Below are positions 14,817 to 27,000 of a stretch of 64,000 nt of DNA, one piece after another. Origin of the DNA: Syngnathus acus (taxonomy: Eukaryota > Chordata > Actinopteri > Syngnathiformes > Syngnathidae). The notes under the pieces are model-generated. The model was given only the letters and a program-made list of their open reading frames with translations, searched no databases and had not been told where the DNA came from. The stretch lies in contig NC_051092.1 in NCBI RefSeq assembly GCF_901709675.1, positions 2,608,491 to 2,672,490 on the forward strand. Direction: 5' to 3'. Each line of letters begins with the position of its first letter. Within the stretch, counting starts at the first letter, position 1. The position numbers and the translations under genes were made by a program.

Positions 14817-15048
14817 CAGAGCTAGAGGGTGGGCCAAGGGGGCACTGCCTCCCTTTGAAATATGCTCGAACCTCCTAGGTATAATTGAATTTTGGGTATT
14901 TTATCAATTCTATGGGATTTTTATTTCTTTATCAGTCTTTTTTGAAGATTTTTTTCAGGGTTGGTGCAAAAAGAAAAAGGTTTTATTTTGCGGACCCTGA
15001 GATATCCTCCCCCCCCCCCCGGAAAACAAAATCCTAGCTCCGCCTCTG
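14817..15048. mobile_element. Degenerate non-autonomous hAT-like transposon remnant
   Basis: The left end reads CAGAGCTAG. The right end, read on the minus strand, gives CAGAGGCGGAGCTAGGA, so the ends form inverted repeats if a short indel is allowed. CAGAGGCG-type ends are familiar from hAT elements. The interior is non-coding and includes a poly-C run at 15009-15020. The flanking 8-mers do not match, so no target duplication is visible. The assignment is inference from the ends only. Confidence 0.4.
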
Positions 15049-15391
15049 CACACAGAAAGACATACAAGGTGCAGGATTACAGAGATGGATTTCAAACACC
15101 TCCCTCCTCCTCTCACTACAAACACTGAGGGTCCTTTTGTGCACACACAGCCAGGGGGCAAAAGTGCACCAATACGTCAGCCAAACATTCACATTGTTGG
15201 AAGTTAGATGAGGAAAGAGGCGAGGCAAACTTGCAACGATAAATCATGTGTATCACCTTCAGGTGAAGTAAAGCATAACACTTCTACTGCCACGTTGTGG
15301 TGAAAGGAATTGTCGCCGTTAGAAAAGTCATATATAAAAAAAACAATATGTGACGCGCACACAGTTGCAAAAATGAAGATGAATATTATGC

Positions 15392-15397
15392 TTTATA

Positions 15398-15431
<34 letters not shown>

Positions 15432-15436
15432 TTTTA
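15392..15436. repeat. (TA)n followed by poly-T
   Basis: About ten TA units run into more than 20 T residues in the intergenic region. Confidence 0.85.
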
Positions 15437-17499
15437 CGTATTATTTTTAATAAAAATTAAGATGAATATTATGGTTTATTTTTTTTAAATATATTTTCGA
15501 GCATTTTACGGACTATTTTTGAGTAAACAGTGAGAGTAAAGATCACACCTAAACCTAAAAACATCCTTCTGGCACGATGTGAGCGCCGCCGCCACACATT
15601 TGTGTCTTGTCTTGTGCAAATGAAGGCTAAATAATGCATGGCTGAGCGCCATGTTTCAACTGACTGCTGCTCGCAGGCCTCACTCGAGCTCCCTTTCCTT
15701 CGGCTTCCATTTCAACAAACTCAGCACAAACTTTCAAGTCTTCAAAACAGCTCAAACTCTCCCAGCATGATGCAGTGCACTCGTCAACCGCTGCTGCAAA
15801 CTATCAGCACAATAATTTTGCACAAATATGACCTAAAGGTATATATATTATTTATAATATATATAATACATCAATGTCATGTACTGTATATTATATCCTA
15901 TATTATAAAATCACATCATTTATTTGAATGTAAAGCAAATCTCTAGAATATTTATGTTACTTTGTCGCCCTCTTTCGGTGGTCTTTATACTGCAACGTGG
16001 GAAATAAACAGTTTTACTGATTGTTGACGACGCATGGCGCAGTACATATCTTGACCACATGAGGGCGACAAAGTCCATCATGACAGCTCGAAACTCAATA
16101 CGATCTTATCTGACATGCACTTAAACTTGTGATGGAGCGTTGGAAATCAATGTTACCCTAAAATAGCTGCTTAAAATCAAAATAACAACGTCCCCGTGTC
16201 TTGAGAATATTTGGTGAGTCTACTCACTATAGACGCTCCAACCAAATTTCCTGTTGCTAAGTGAAACTGGTTTGGAGGTAGAATTCATCCACAAATTCTG
16301 AAAATGAACAAAATGAATGTAAAATAGCGATTTCAAACTAAAATGGCAGATTTTCTGTACCTTTTAGGTCTCTCGCATTCTTGGAACTTTTTTGAGGGTT
16401 TACGCACCTAGCAACTCTGATATGTGTCTTACCCTTGAATGAAGCAGTTTAGCGTGCTGCAGTCAGGTTGCATCATCAGCTAATTGCCACCCTTGAGGTT
16501 GAGCGAAAGAGCAGATCTTCATCATCATCATCTTCATGATCTCCATCGTTATCATCCACATGTGCTGCAATCTCCTGCAATCTTTTCCACGCCGTCGATG
16601 GTTGCCTAGCAACCAGAGTGGAGCCAAAATGGAAGTGTCGTTGACATTTTATTTGCATTCATAATTAAGTGCATCAACATATGAACAATACCCAATGTCA
16701 ACATGATTCATGTTAATAGGAACTGCCTTGTTGTGTGTCAGCAACAACCAATTAGGATCACTGCATGTGCGCGTGTGTGTGTTGCTAATTGATTGCGCCC
16801 CCTAGGGACGTCATTTCATCATACGCGCTGTTGTCTTACGACAGTCTTACAAGAGACAAGATGAACGGGCCTTCGAGAAATAATTTATTTCTTGGTTGGT
16901 TCATGTGTGTGTCTTCGCTACACAGATAAAAGCTTGGGTGGCAATGTGCGTATGTAGTGATTTAAAAATAAAAATAAACCTCCAGAGGCTACTCAGTGCC
17001 CAAAAAACAAACTCAAAATTGATTATCTTATTTTTTTATTGATGTCATTTTTTTTGTTATTAGCACTTAAACCAATCAATATTAGTAATAATCGACATCC
17101 AAAGTCACAGCATTACCAAAAGTCTTCTATTGTGTTAAGACAATACAAAAATGATACTGAAAAACATCAAGTTATAATAGTTGAGGGATAAATTAAAAAA
17201 AAAACTCGCACCTCATCTTCAATAAATATTTCGAAAGTCAATTAAGCCATTCCTGTTTTTCATGGCATCTAATGTACATTCAGTATACACAAAACAGTGA
17301 TTTTCATACTAGGTCCCAATGCAAGGCAACGAACAAAAATGCTGGAGTTACCATCACAAAGTGTCAGTCAGTGCAATAATAAACACTAAAAACAACTATC
17401 AAGAAAAAAAAATTCTGAGGTATAATGTTGTGAAATGTCAACAACAATCCCATGAATAACACAAAATAAATATTCACTGCAAGCAAAAAAACAAAAAAA

Positions 17500-19764
17500 T
17501 CATCCTGGGTTCGTGTGGGCGTTGACGTACACACGCATCTTGGCCCGATGCGCGGGTTCCAAGCAGTACCCGACGACTCGCTCCAGCTCGCCCACGCGGC
17601 GCCGAAAGCGCTCACGGTCCCGAGCCATCTCCTCCCAGGGTCCTTTACGGGAGGCGGCGGCGGCAAAGCGCCACGCCCGCATCACGTGAACCTCTACCAC
17701 CGGAGAGAAGCGGACCTCACGCTATAGGAGAAACACAAACAACAAAAACACGTCAGCCAGTCAGCCTTTTTACGTATATTTCAATCCACATGATTAAAGT
17801 GTGTTTAATAGATGTCATTGTAATTATTGACATCTATTAATTACGTCTTGTGTGGAGCTGCTGTGTTGATTGTGTGGCTGTGATGCAATCCATGTTGCGA
17901 GCTGGCAACAAGTCTCAGATGACTCGCTGGAGTCACGTGAACAGTCCACATGACAACACGCCGACCGATAAACAAGTCGTTGGCGCACTGCGCACACGCC
18001 TCCCATTCCATTGACGACACGCCCCAATTTAAGACAAAAAAAATTATATGTGTGTGTTGGTAATCTCGTACCTTTTTGGGGGTTTCGGGTCTGCGTATAT
18101 CGGGTGTTTGACATTTCTGAGTGGGTCGTTGCCATGGCACCCGTATGACACGGTCGGCGCGTTGCGTGTCACGTTGGTAATGTTTCCGGAGTGTTTGGGG
18201 TGTGGCGTGTTTAGCAGGAGTGTTTTTCACAGGCTCTGGAACATGTTGAGGCTGCTGGTGGTTTAGACGGGCCTGGAAATTGAGCGGGTGGTAAGGGTCG
18301 TCTTTTCGGCCGAGGCTCCTCCAAAGCTCGTCCTCGTCCTCTGAGGAAGAGGCAAGGCCGCCCTCGCCGCTGTCGGTACCCGCTGAGACGGGCAGCGGCG
18401 CTGTGCTGACTGTGCAGGCGGTGAAGCACATGGGGTTATACGGGTCGTCGGAATTGGAGAAGAACTCGAGAAGGCGTTCGTTCTCCTCCAAGTCGGCGAC
18501 AGACACGTCAGAGCTGGACCAGCTGGACCAACTGGAGTCGCTGTCAGAGCGGCTGACCCACATCTTCAGGCCCGACATTTCCTCTGTGACTTTGCCTCCC
18601 GTCATATCAGCTTTGGACTTTTTCACAAAGAGGTCGTAATGGTCGTTGCACGTGGTGGACATGGACTCCCACATGGCTTGGCTTTCCTGGCTGTCAAACT
18701 TGCTAGCGTCGCCGTCCTCCTTGGGAAAAGCCGAGAAGATGTTCCAGTCGCCGTGGAAGCCCATGTAGACGCTGTCGTCGGGAGCCAGGCCTGACAGCAG
18801 CGTCTCAGCCTTGCCGCCGTCGTCGGCACAGAGGTCTGAGAGGCCGTTGGGGTGGCCCACCATCATGCCGGCGTCGCCGTCAAACAACGAGGAGAAAAGG
18901 AAGGACTCGGTCGGGTTGTGCTGGCCCATCTCGTCTGTGATCCGGAAGTGCACCTCAAAGCGAAACATTTGGAAAACTGGAAGAAGTTTTGAAAAGGGGA
19001 AAAAGCAGAAAATCAAATAAAAAATGGAATCCTTGACAATCACATTTTTTTTAAATCAACAGAGCTTTTTTTTCCTCGGGGCAAAACAATAATTAAAATT
19101 GGAACAGCTATAATATAATAAATCATTTAAAATGTAGGTATTGCATCATATTTTCTCAACTGAAAAGGTATTTCCCGAGTCTCCCAGTCTACGTAACCCA
19201 CAACATTCCACGGTGGCGTAATACGCATCTTAATGTTTATAAGTTTTAGTCATACACGTAAATATAATTTTTATTGGTAAAAAAATAAAATAAATTTCAA
19301 TCTGACGAATTGTCTGAGTTAAGCTAGCTGAGTTAAGTTAGCTATTACAAACTCACCACTTCTTTCAAATCCACGGTCCAAAACTAATATTAACTCATCA
19401 ATGTGCTTTCTATAAACTGTTTTTCAGGAGTCCCGGACTCCGTTGTCGTTAGAGACCAGAGCGAAGTGAATCGATGGACAATACAATGAAAAGGTAAATA
19501 ACGAGAGCTCGGGAAAACACTCCATTTTCCGCGGATGCATTGAACGCACCGCGGACGTGCTGGAGTGAACGAGTAAACTGAAAAGTCGAACGTTTTTGTT
19601 TTCTTCTTACCAGACAAGAAGGTACAGTAGATGACCCGAACCATAATCCAGAGTTGCCCCCACAGCACTGTCAACATCTGCTTGGTCCACGGCAAAAGTG
19701 CCATTCCCCGGTTGCCGAACCTCTCCATGGTTGTTGTCCGATCGCAAGTCATTGCCGGAGACAT
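17500..19764 (-). CDS. ppp1r15b: PPP1R15B-like (CReP) eIF2alpha phosphatase regulatory subunit
   Basis: Targets protein phosphatase 1 to phosphorylated eIF2alpha and so ends the integrated stress response. Three exons (19764-19611, 18976-18072, 17721-17500; 154, 905 and 222 nt) give 426 residues. Seen: a hydrophobic, aromatic segment at about residues 24-56, as in the ER-anchoring N-termini of this family. Two repeats, DDPYNP (about 228) and DDPYHP (about 277), correspond to the paired DPYNP-x-x-F repeats of PPP1R15B. After residue 353 comes the PP1-docking motif REVRF, then the family-typical RKGPWEEMARDRERF and VVGYCLEPAHR segments. The tail is short. The paired DPYNP repeats favour the B paralogue over PPP1R15A. 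It lies head to tail with rps13, and two upstream ORFs precede it. The exon 2/3 join falls just before the PP1 motif. Confidence 0.85.
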
Positions 19765-19798
19765 TTTGGACGGGGAGAAAAAACAACAACAACTCTAA

Positions 19799-19903
19799 TC
19801 ACGTATTCTGGTACTCTTCGTCGAAGACCAACTGGCTCCGCGTCAACGACAGATGAATGTCACTACACGGACGCTTCTTCATTTTCTGCCAAATTAGCGC
19901 CAT
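19799..19903 (-). promoter_or_regulatory. Upstream ORF 2 (34 codons) before ppp1r15b
   Basis: An ATG at 19903 opens a 34-codon frame ending in TGA at 19799-19801, 34 nt before the main start at 19764. A second in-frame ATG lies at 19882. It starts MALIWQKMKKRPCSD. Whether the mRNA reaches this far is inferred. Mammalian PPP1R15A and PPP1R15B mRNAs are known to carry paired uORFs that allow translation during eIF2alpha phosphorylation. Confidence 0.55.
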
Positions 19904-19926
19904 GTTTTTTTCTTGTTCTTTCTTGG

Positions 19927-19974
19927 TCAAGCCTTCCCGTGTTGTACTAGCGTCTCCATTTTGTCGATTGTCAT
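19927..19974 (-). promoter_or_regulatory. Upstream ORF 1 (15 codons) before ppp1r15b
   Basis: The ATG at 19974 (a second in frame at 19959) runs to TGA at 19927-19929 and encodes MTIDKMETLVQHGKA. It lies upstream of, and does not overlap, the 34-codon uORF. Inclusion in the transcript is unproven. Confidence 0.4.
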
Positions 19975-20039
19975 ATCTCTTGCGTCTTCTAGTAGTGGCG
20001 AGTGAGTCCCTGTCGTGATAATCTTACTTTAATACGTGG

Positions 20040-20210
20040 GGATGACATCACACTGCACTGTGATTGGACAGAACAAGAAGTCCAAAGGCGGGGTTTGATC
20101 TTCTTTGAGATTTCACTCGTCGTGCTACGTCATTCAGCATTCTGATTGGACAGAACGAGTATCGGTCAAACCATAACATGGTACCGCCCTCTTTTGTACG
20201 TCACAGGGAC
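20040..20210 (-). promoter_or_regulatory. Candidate ppp1r15b promoter with paired CCAAT boxes and CRE-like sites
   Basis: Two near-identical GATTGGACAGAAC blocks (at 20062 and 20143) give CCAAT boxes in the sense of the minus-strand gene. TACGTCA/TACGTCAC motifs at 20126 and 20198 resemble CREB/ATF half or full sites. The position, 150-400 bp upstream of the start codon, fits a proximal promoter. No transcription start was observed. Confidence 0.4.
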
Positions 20211-20662
20211 GCTGCGAAAGTACACGTAATTTCCCGAACAGGTAGGAAATCCTCACAACAGAGAAAGGAGATTGGAAATGAAAACGCTACCGATGGGATT
20301 GTACACATTTACCAAATCACATAAATGTTCGATACGCGTTTGTGAATTAGATAATGTTGGTTAAAATTAGAGTAAAAAAAATCAAAATTTGTGGATATGT
20401 GGTAAAAACCCTGAACTCAGTTCGTGACTAAGAAATCAGTGATAAAATTGGATATTGGCATTAGAAATTTAACCCCAGAAAGAAAAGCTGGGCTGTTATA
20501 GAATACAGTGATTAAACACTGTCCAAACCATCTTGTGACAATAAAAAATATACTCAAAAATCTTTCTATAAAATGTCCTTCAGTGCTGAATAAAATTATT
20601 TCAATGAATAAAGAAATGAAAATGAAAAAAAGGACAAAGGTAGGTTCATATTTGAACTTTCA

Positions 20663-20668
20663 TTTATT
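20663..20668 (-). terminator. rps13 polyadenylation signal
   Basis: AATAAA on the minus strand, about 15 nt after the rps13 stop codon; a very short 3' UTR is usual for ribosomal protein genes. Confidence 0.6.
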
Positions 20669-20683
20669 TGAAAAAAAAAGCTT

Positions 20684-22549
<1,866 letters not shown>

Positions 22550-22573
22550 GATGGCGGTAGAGGAAGAGAGGCC

Positions 22574-23591
22574 GCACACGAGACAGAAAATGGGGCTTTG
22601 CGTTTCCGCCGGATGTGACGTAATTAGGCAAAGAATGACGCAAAAAAAATCAACTTAGTTAAAAAAATCTTTCGGGTTGAATTTGACTTTAAATTCCTCA
22701 CCTTACTTCAAAATAGACATTAAATTCGTAAAGAATTCATTATATATATTATAAAATATATAATTTTTATATTATAAAAACATTGCTGTACATCAATATG
22801 AGCAGCTGACCCTCTTGTAAACAGATTTAATTTGAAATTCTGAAATAACCTAGACATATTCTTCCACCAAATAGAGTTGCATTCCAGCAACAATGTGATA
22901 ATAAAACACTATTACGCAGGCAAAAACTCAAGAGACAACTTTCAATTTGTTCCAAAAAAACATTTAATTTGCTTTAGGAAAGAGGGATTAAAGTCCACAC
23001 ACTGTGCCATTGAGGAGTGAAGGTACAAGTCACCAATTAATAATAAATAACTGGCCGTGTTAACACAAATGCTCTCTTTATACAGCACTAGAGTGAACCA
23101 AAGTGGGATTAATTATCATTAGTTTCACTTTTTTTCACCAATGGTCATCATTGTCATGATATATGAACACACCTGCATGTCATGGAAAACTTTATTAATT
23201 TCTTTATTGTAAGTTTCCTTGTTCCCTTTATTTCTTTCTATGAGAGGGTAAAAAGTGCTGAACGGGAGAAACCCGGAACATTGCAAATAGACATGTAGGC
23301 ACTGCAAGTGAAGTCACAAACTCCCCAAAGTGTGCTGTCTTGCCATTAACACCAGCGAGTGTGCAATTAGTGGACGCCCACTTTGACCATAAAAAAACAA
23401 CAACCTTGCAAAAAACTTAGCAATTTCCACAATACATCTTCCTTGTGAGGTGGTTATTAAAAATAAGTGTAGCAGTAAGGCCGCGTTATTATAAGAGATT
23501 GTGAGCCGTCACTAAGGCACCTGTTTGAGTGGTAAATTCGTGCTGCTGTATTTAGCTAAATTTGGCACATTTTGAGGGGGGGGGGGACTGT
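22574..23591. other. Intergenic stretch between rps13 and pik3c2a
   Basis: Upstream side of rps13 plus sequence beyond the likely pik3c2a 3' end. AT-rich around 22740-22780, otherwise unremarkable; no supported gene. Confidence 0.5.
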
Positions 23592-23597
23592 TTTATT
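23592..23597 (-). terminator. Possible pik3c2a polyadenylation signal
   Basis: AATAAA on the minus strand about 450 nt beyond the pik3c2a stop, next to a poly-G run at 23576-23586. Use is inferred. Confidence 0.3.
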
Positions 23598-24048
23598 GCA
23601 ATACCGTGAATTTCTTGTCAAATGACCTGAAACGCTGCGATAAAACAGCAAACTTGACATTTCCAGGAAGAGTCCTGTAATTGATTATTTGAAATCTGGT
23701 GGGTTCAACTACCCAAATGTCTGCAAGTAATACCGACAACTTAACACCTTCAGGGAGAATCCGGTAGTTTATAACCTTAAATCCGGCTTGTGAAACCATC
23801 CCAAAGTGTTTTGCGGTTAAAGCAGCAAAATGTGAAGCCCCCTAAGGAAGGAGAACATGTTTATAAAAAAAAAAAAAAACCTTGTTTCTAGTCCTTAAAA
23901 AATAAATGTGTCTATCTCTCTCTATATATTTATATTTACTCTTGTGAAAGTTTTGGTCCTCTAATATCAAAATGTACAAAACATTACATCTCATTGTTAT
24001 TAGGAGGAGAGACAAAAAAAGGAAGCGGCGATTGATTGTTTTGTTTTT

Positions 24049-27000
24049 TTAGAAGTAGGGCACGGCAGTGAGCTTGTACCACTTGACCGTCTCCTTGCCC
24101 AGGTCAAAGTCTTTGAGGCGCAGCGTGATGCCACCCAGAAAGTAGTTCTCGCGGAGTGACTCGGCACTCAGCACGCTGAGTTGCAGCTCGCGGAGGCCCA
24201 ACGTCTCCTTGCTGTAGCCGCTGTACACCAGCTGTGGAGCAAAGTCATTTCATGATGTATAAGCAGTTTACCAAAATGATTTTGAACCTAATCTTGTTTT
24301 TTCTAACCATTTCATTGAAGGTGGGGTTCCGAGTCTTTCTCGAGATCTTGGTCTTGCGCTTGGAGGTCTTGTGTGGATCCGGGAGCAGGTACGTCTTCAC
24401 GTACGGGTTTGGATCCGTCCCCTCTTCAGACACCTGAAATGAAAACGTGAAGGCTAAGAGAAGGAACCCGTTGGAGCAACACGTTGGCTGTTGCGAGTGT
24501 TTACCAGATCTCGGATGTGCATGACCATGATGAAGAGGTTGCTGTTCCTGTACGAGACGGACAGCTTGATCTCGCCTTCCACGCGGCCCGACGTTGGACT
24601 CAACGGGGGTTCTGCGACAGCGTAAGATGAAGTATCTCATAGATATAGAGTAAAGGCTGCTCATTTGCATCTCCTTACCAGGAGCTCTTTGGGTCGCATC
24701 TAAACCTTCCGTCTTGTCATCCCGTGCCACCGGATGAAAGAAGGTGTAGATCAAGTCGCACTAGACGAGAAGGAATGTCTGATCAGATCACAATAGGTGA
24801 CATTTTACTGACACGCATGCGTGCGTATATATACCTGTGTGACCTCAGCTGAGCTCCTCATCAAGTTGTGGATGTAGTTGTTCAGCTCCAGCTTCCTCTT
24901 AGCGGCCACCTCCTTGATGTGCGTGCGGCCTAGCACCATTTTACTCGGGAAACTGGTGAGAAAAACATCACGTGTGCAAATAATCAAAAAGTAAATCATT
25001 ATTCTATCTGCAGTTCACATTTCATCCACACGAGGGTGCTGGCTGACTTTCTACGAAGCCTTTTTTTCCCTCAAAAGATTGAGGAAGTCGCCATGATCCC
25101 ATTTTCGTGAGTTCATCTGAGTCTTTCAATGTCACAGTATGTTCTCTGGTTACCTCCACACCAAAACAAAAAGAATAAAATGCAAAACGCCACTTGTGGG
25201 AGCATACCTTGGAAGCTTCCAGAGGGGGAAGAGGATAGTGAGTTTGTTGTGGAGCTCCTGAAACTCATCAAAAGTGCGAAAGACAAACTGGGGCTCGTTC
25301 TGCCCTTCCCTGAGCAACCTCACCACATACGTCTGAGCAATTCCAGTGAGGGAGAGAAGAAAAACAAGTTTAATAATTAAACAGAAATCCAATAACTACA
25401 CCAAGAAAAAAAACAAACTCACATAGTGTTTGTCAGGGTTGTATCTCTTCTGGAATGAGAAGATGGAAGCGTTGAGGATGCGGCCGTCCTGCTTTAAGGT
25501 GTATGTCTTGGGCGAGAAGGACAGGATGGGCTCGTCGTTGGCCGGCAGACCCGAGAAGCGGAGCTGGGCCAAGTTGTGGATGAAGAAGTTGAACTTGGTG
25601 GCCACGCTGCCCAGGCTGGACTCGATCAGTCTGCGGTGATGTTATGAATTTGGAAACGTAACGTGTAATTTTCTACTTGACCTTACGCAAGTGAAACACC
25701 ATTTTGTACAGGTATATGCTGCCATCTAGTGGATACAATTCCTTATATTGGCTGGATTTAACGAGCCCGGTTGAAGATGCGACTCAAATATCAATATTGG
25801 AGGAATAATGACAAATAATTACATAATTTCTATAATTATTGTGAAGGTCAGGGGTCAACATACCGGGTGAAGAAGATGGTGGCCTCTGCGTCAGTGTTGT
25901 GCGGCTGCAGCGCGTCATAAACGTACTTCAGGTCCTGGGAGCCGGTCAGCTCTGGAAGCCCCGATGACGTCATCTGAGGCGGAACGAGGTCAACACAGTT
26001 CAAAATAAGGACAGATTTTTAAAAGGTCGGATTCATGAAACCCTAAACATACAATCAACTTGGCAACTAGCTTGGACTTGCTCAAGGGCACCTCGACCGT
26101 TGCCATAACAACAATGATAATTACAAGAAACAACTAAGTGTTTACCAGTGATAGCAGGTTGAGGAAAAGGCTGGAGTGCTTGCGAATGAGGTTGTAAGCC
26201 TGGCAGCAGAGGTCGACAAACAGCTGGAAGCGACTGGTGGGACGCTCGCCGCCGTTAATGACGTACGCCATGTCAGAGGTCAGCACAAACGGTGCTCGGT
26301 CCCTGGCAAAACAAAGAAACAATCCAAAAGAATGCAAACTCATCAGATGGAAAGCAAATGGCAACTCAATCAAAGGCGTGAGGGCTTCACTGTCACCTTT
26401 TGAAGCTGCCAAACATCTGAGCGTGACCGAGGAACTTGCCAAAGTCGATGTGGAACATGTGGCCCGTGGAGCGCAGCATGATGTTGTCATTGTGCCGGTC
26501 GCAGATGCCCAGCACGTAGGTGGCCACGCAGCAGCCGGCACAAGAGTAGATGAAGTTCTCGGACGCCTGCGAGCGGGAAATCATCATTAGCGACGCCACA
26601 ACCAATTTCCAAACTGAATGCCAACCTTCCGTGACGTGCAACAGTTTTAAAGAAAGCCACAACATGAAACAAAGCAATTGACATGACTGCAGAAGGATCT
26701 CCTGATTTACCTTCTCATACTCGTCCTCGGCGGGGTTGTACTTGCGCAGCCACTCGGCCAACGGTTTGTCCTTAAAGGAGCCCGTGACGCCATACTCCAC
26801 CTGGATTTTTCTCAGAGTGTCGGAGGACGGCACCAGCTCCACCATGCCTGGCGACGACACCGCAAATTTGAAGCTTTTAAGAGGCCTTGAAAACGGATTT
26901 CCACTGCCAGGGTTTGTAGGCGTTTGGTACCTTTGTCCTTGCCGGTGGAGATGCATTTGAAGTTGACAATGCGAAGGTCCAGTCCTTCCTGCAGCCAGAT

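Larger units (their letters stand above)
13839..17499. other. Intergenic stretch between plekha7 and ppp1r15b
   Basis: Holds the plekha7 promoter side (near 13840-14000), a likely DNA-transposon remnant (14817-15048), a TA/T tract (15392-15436), a short CAT repeat (16518-16535) and the probable 3' side of the PPP1R15B-like gene (minus strand, below 17500). No convincing open frame was found. Confidence 0.5.
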
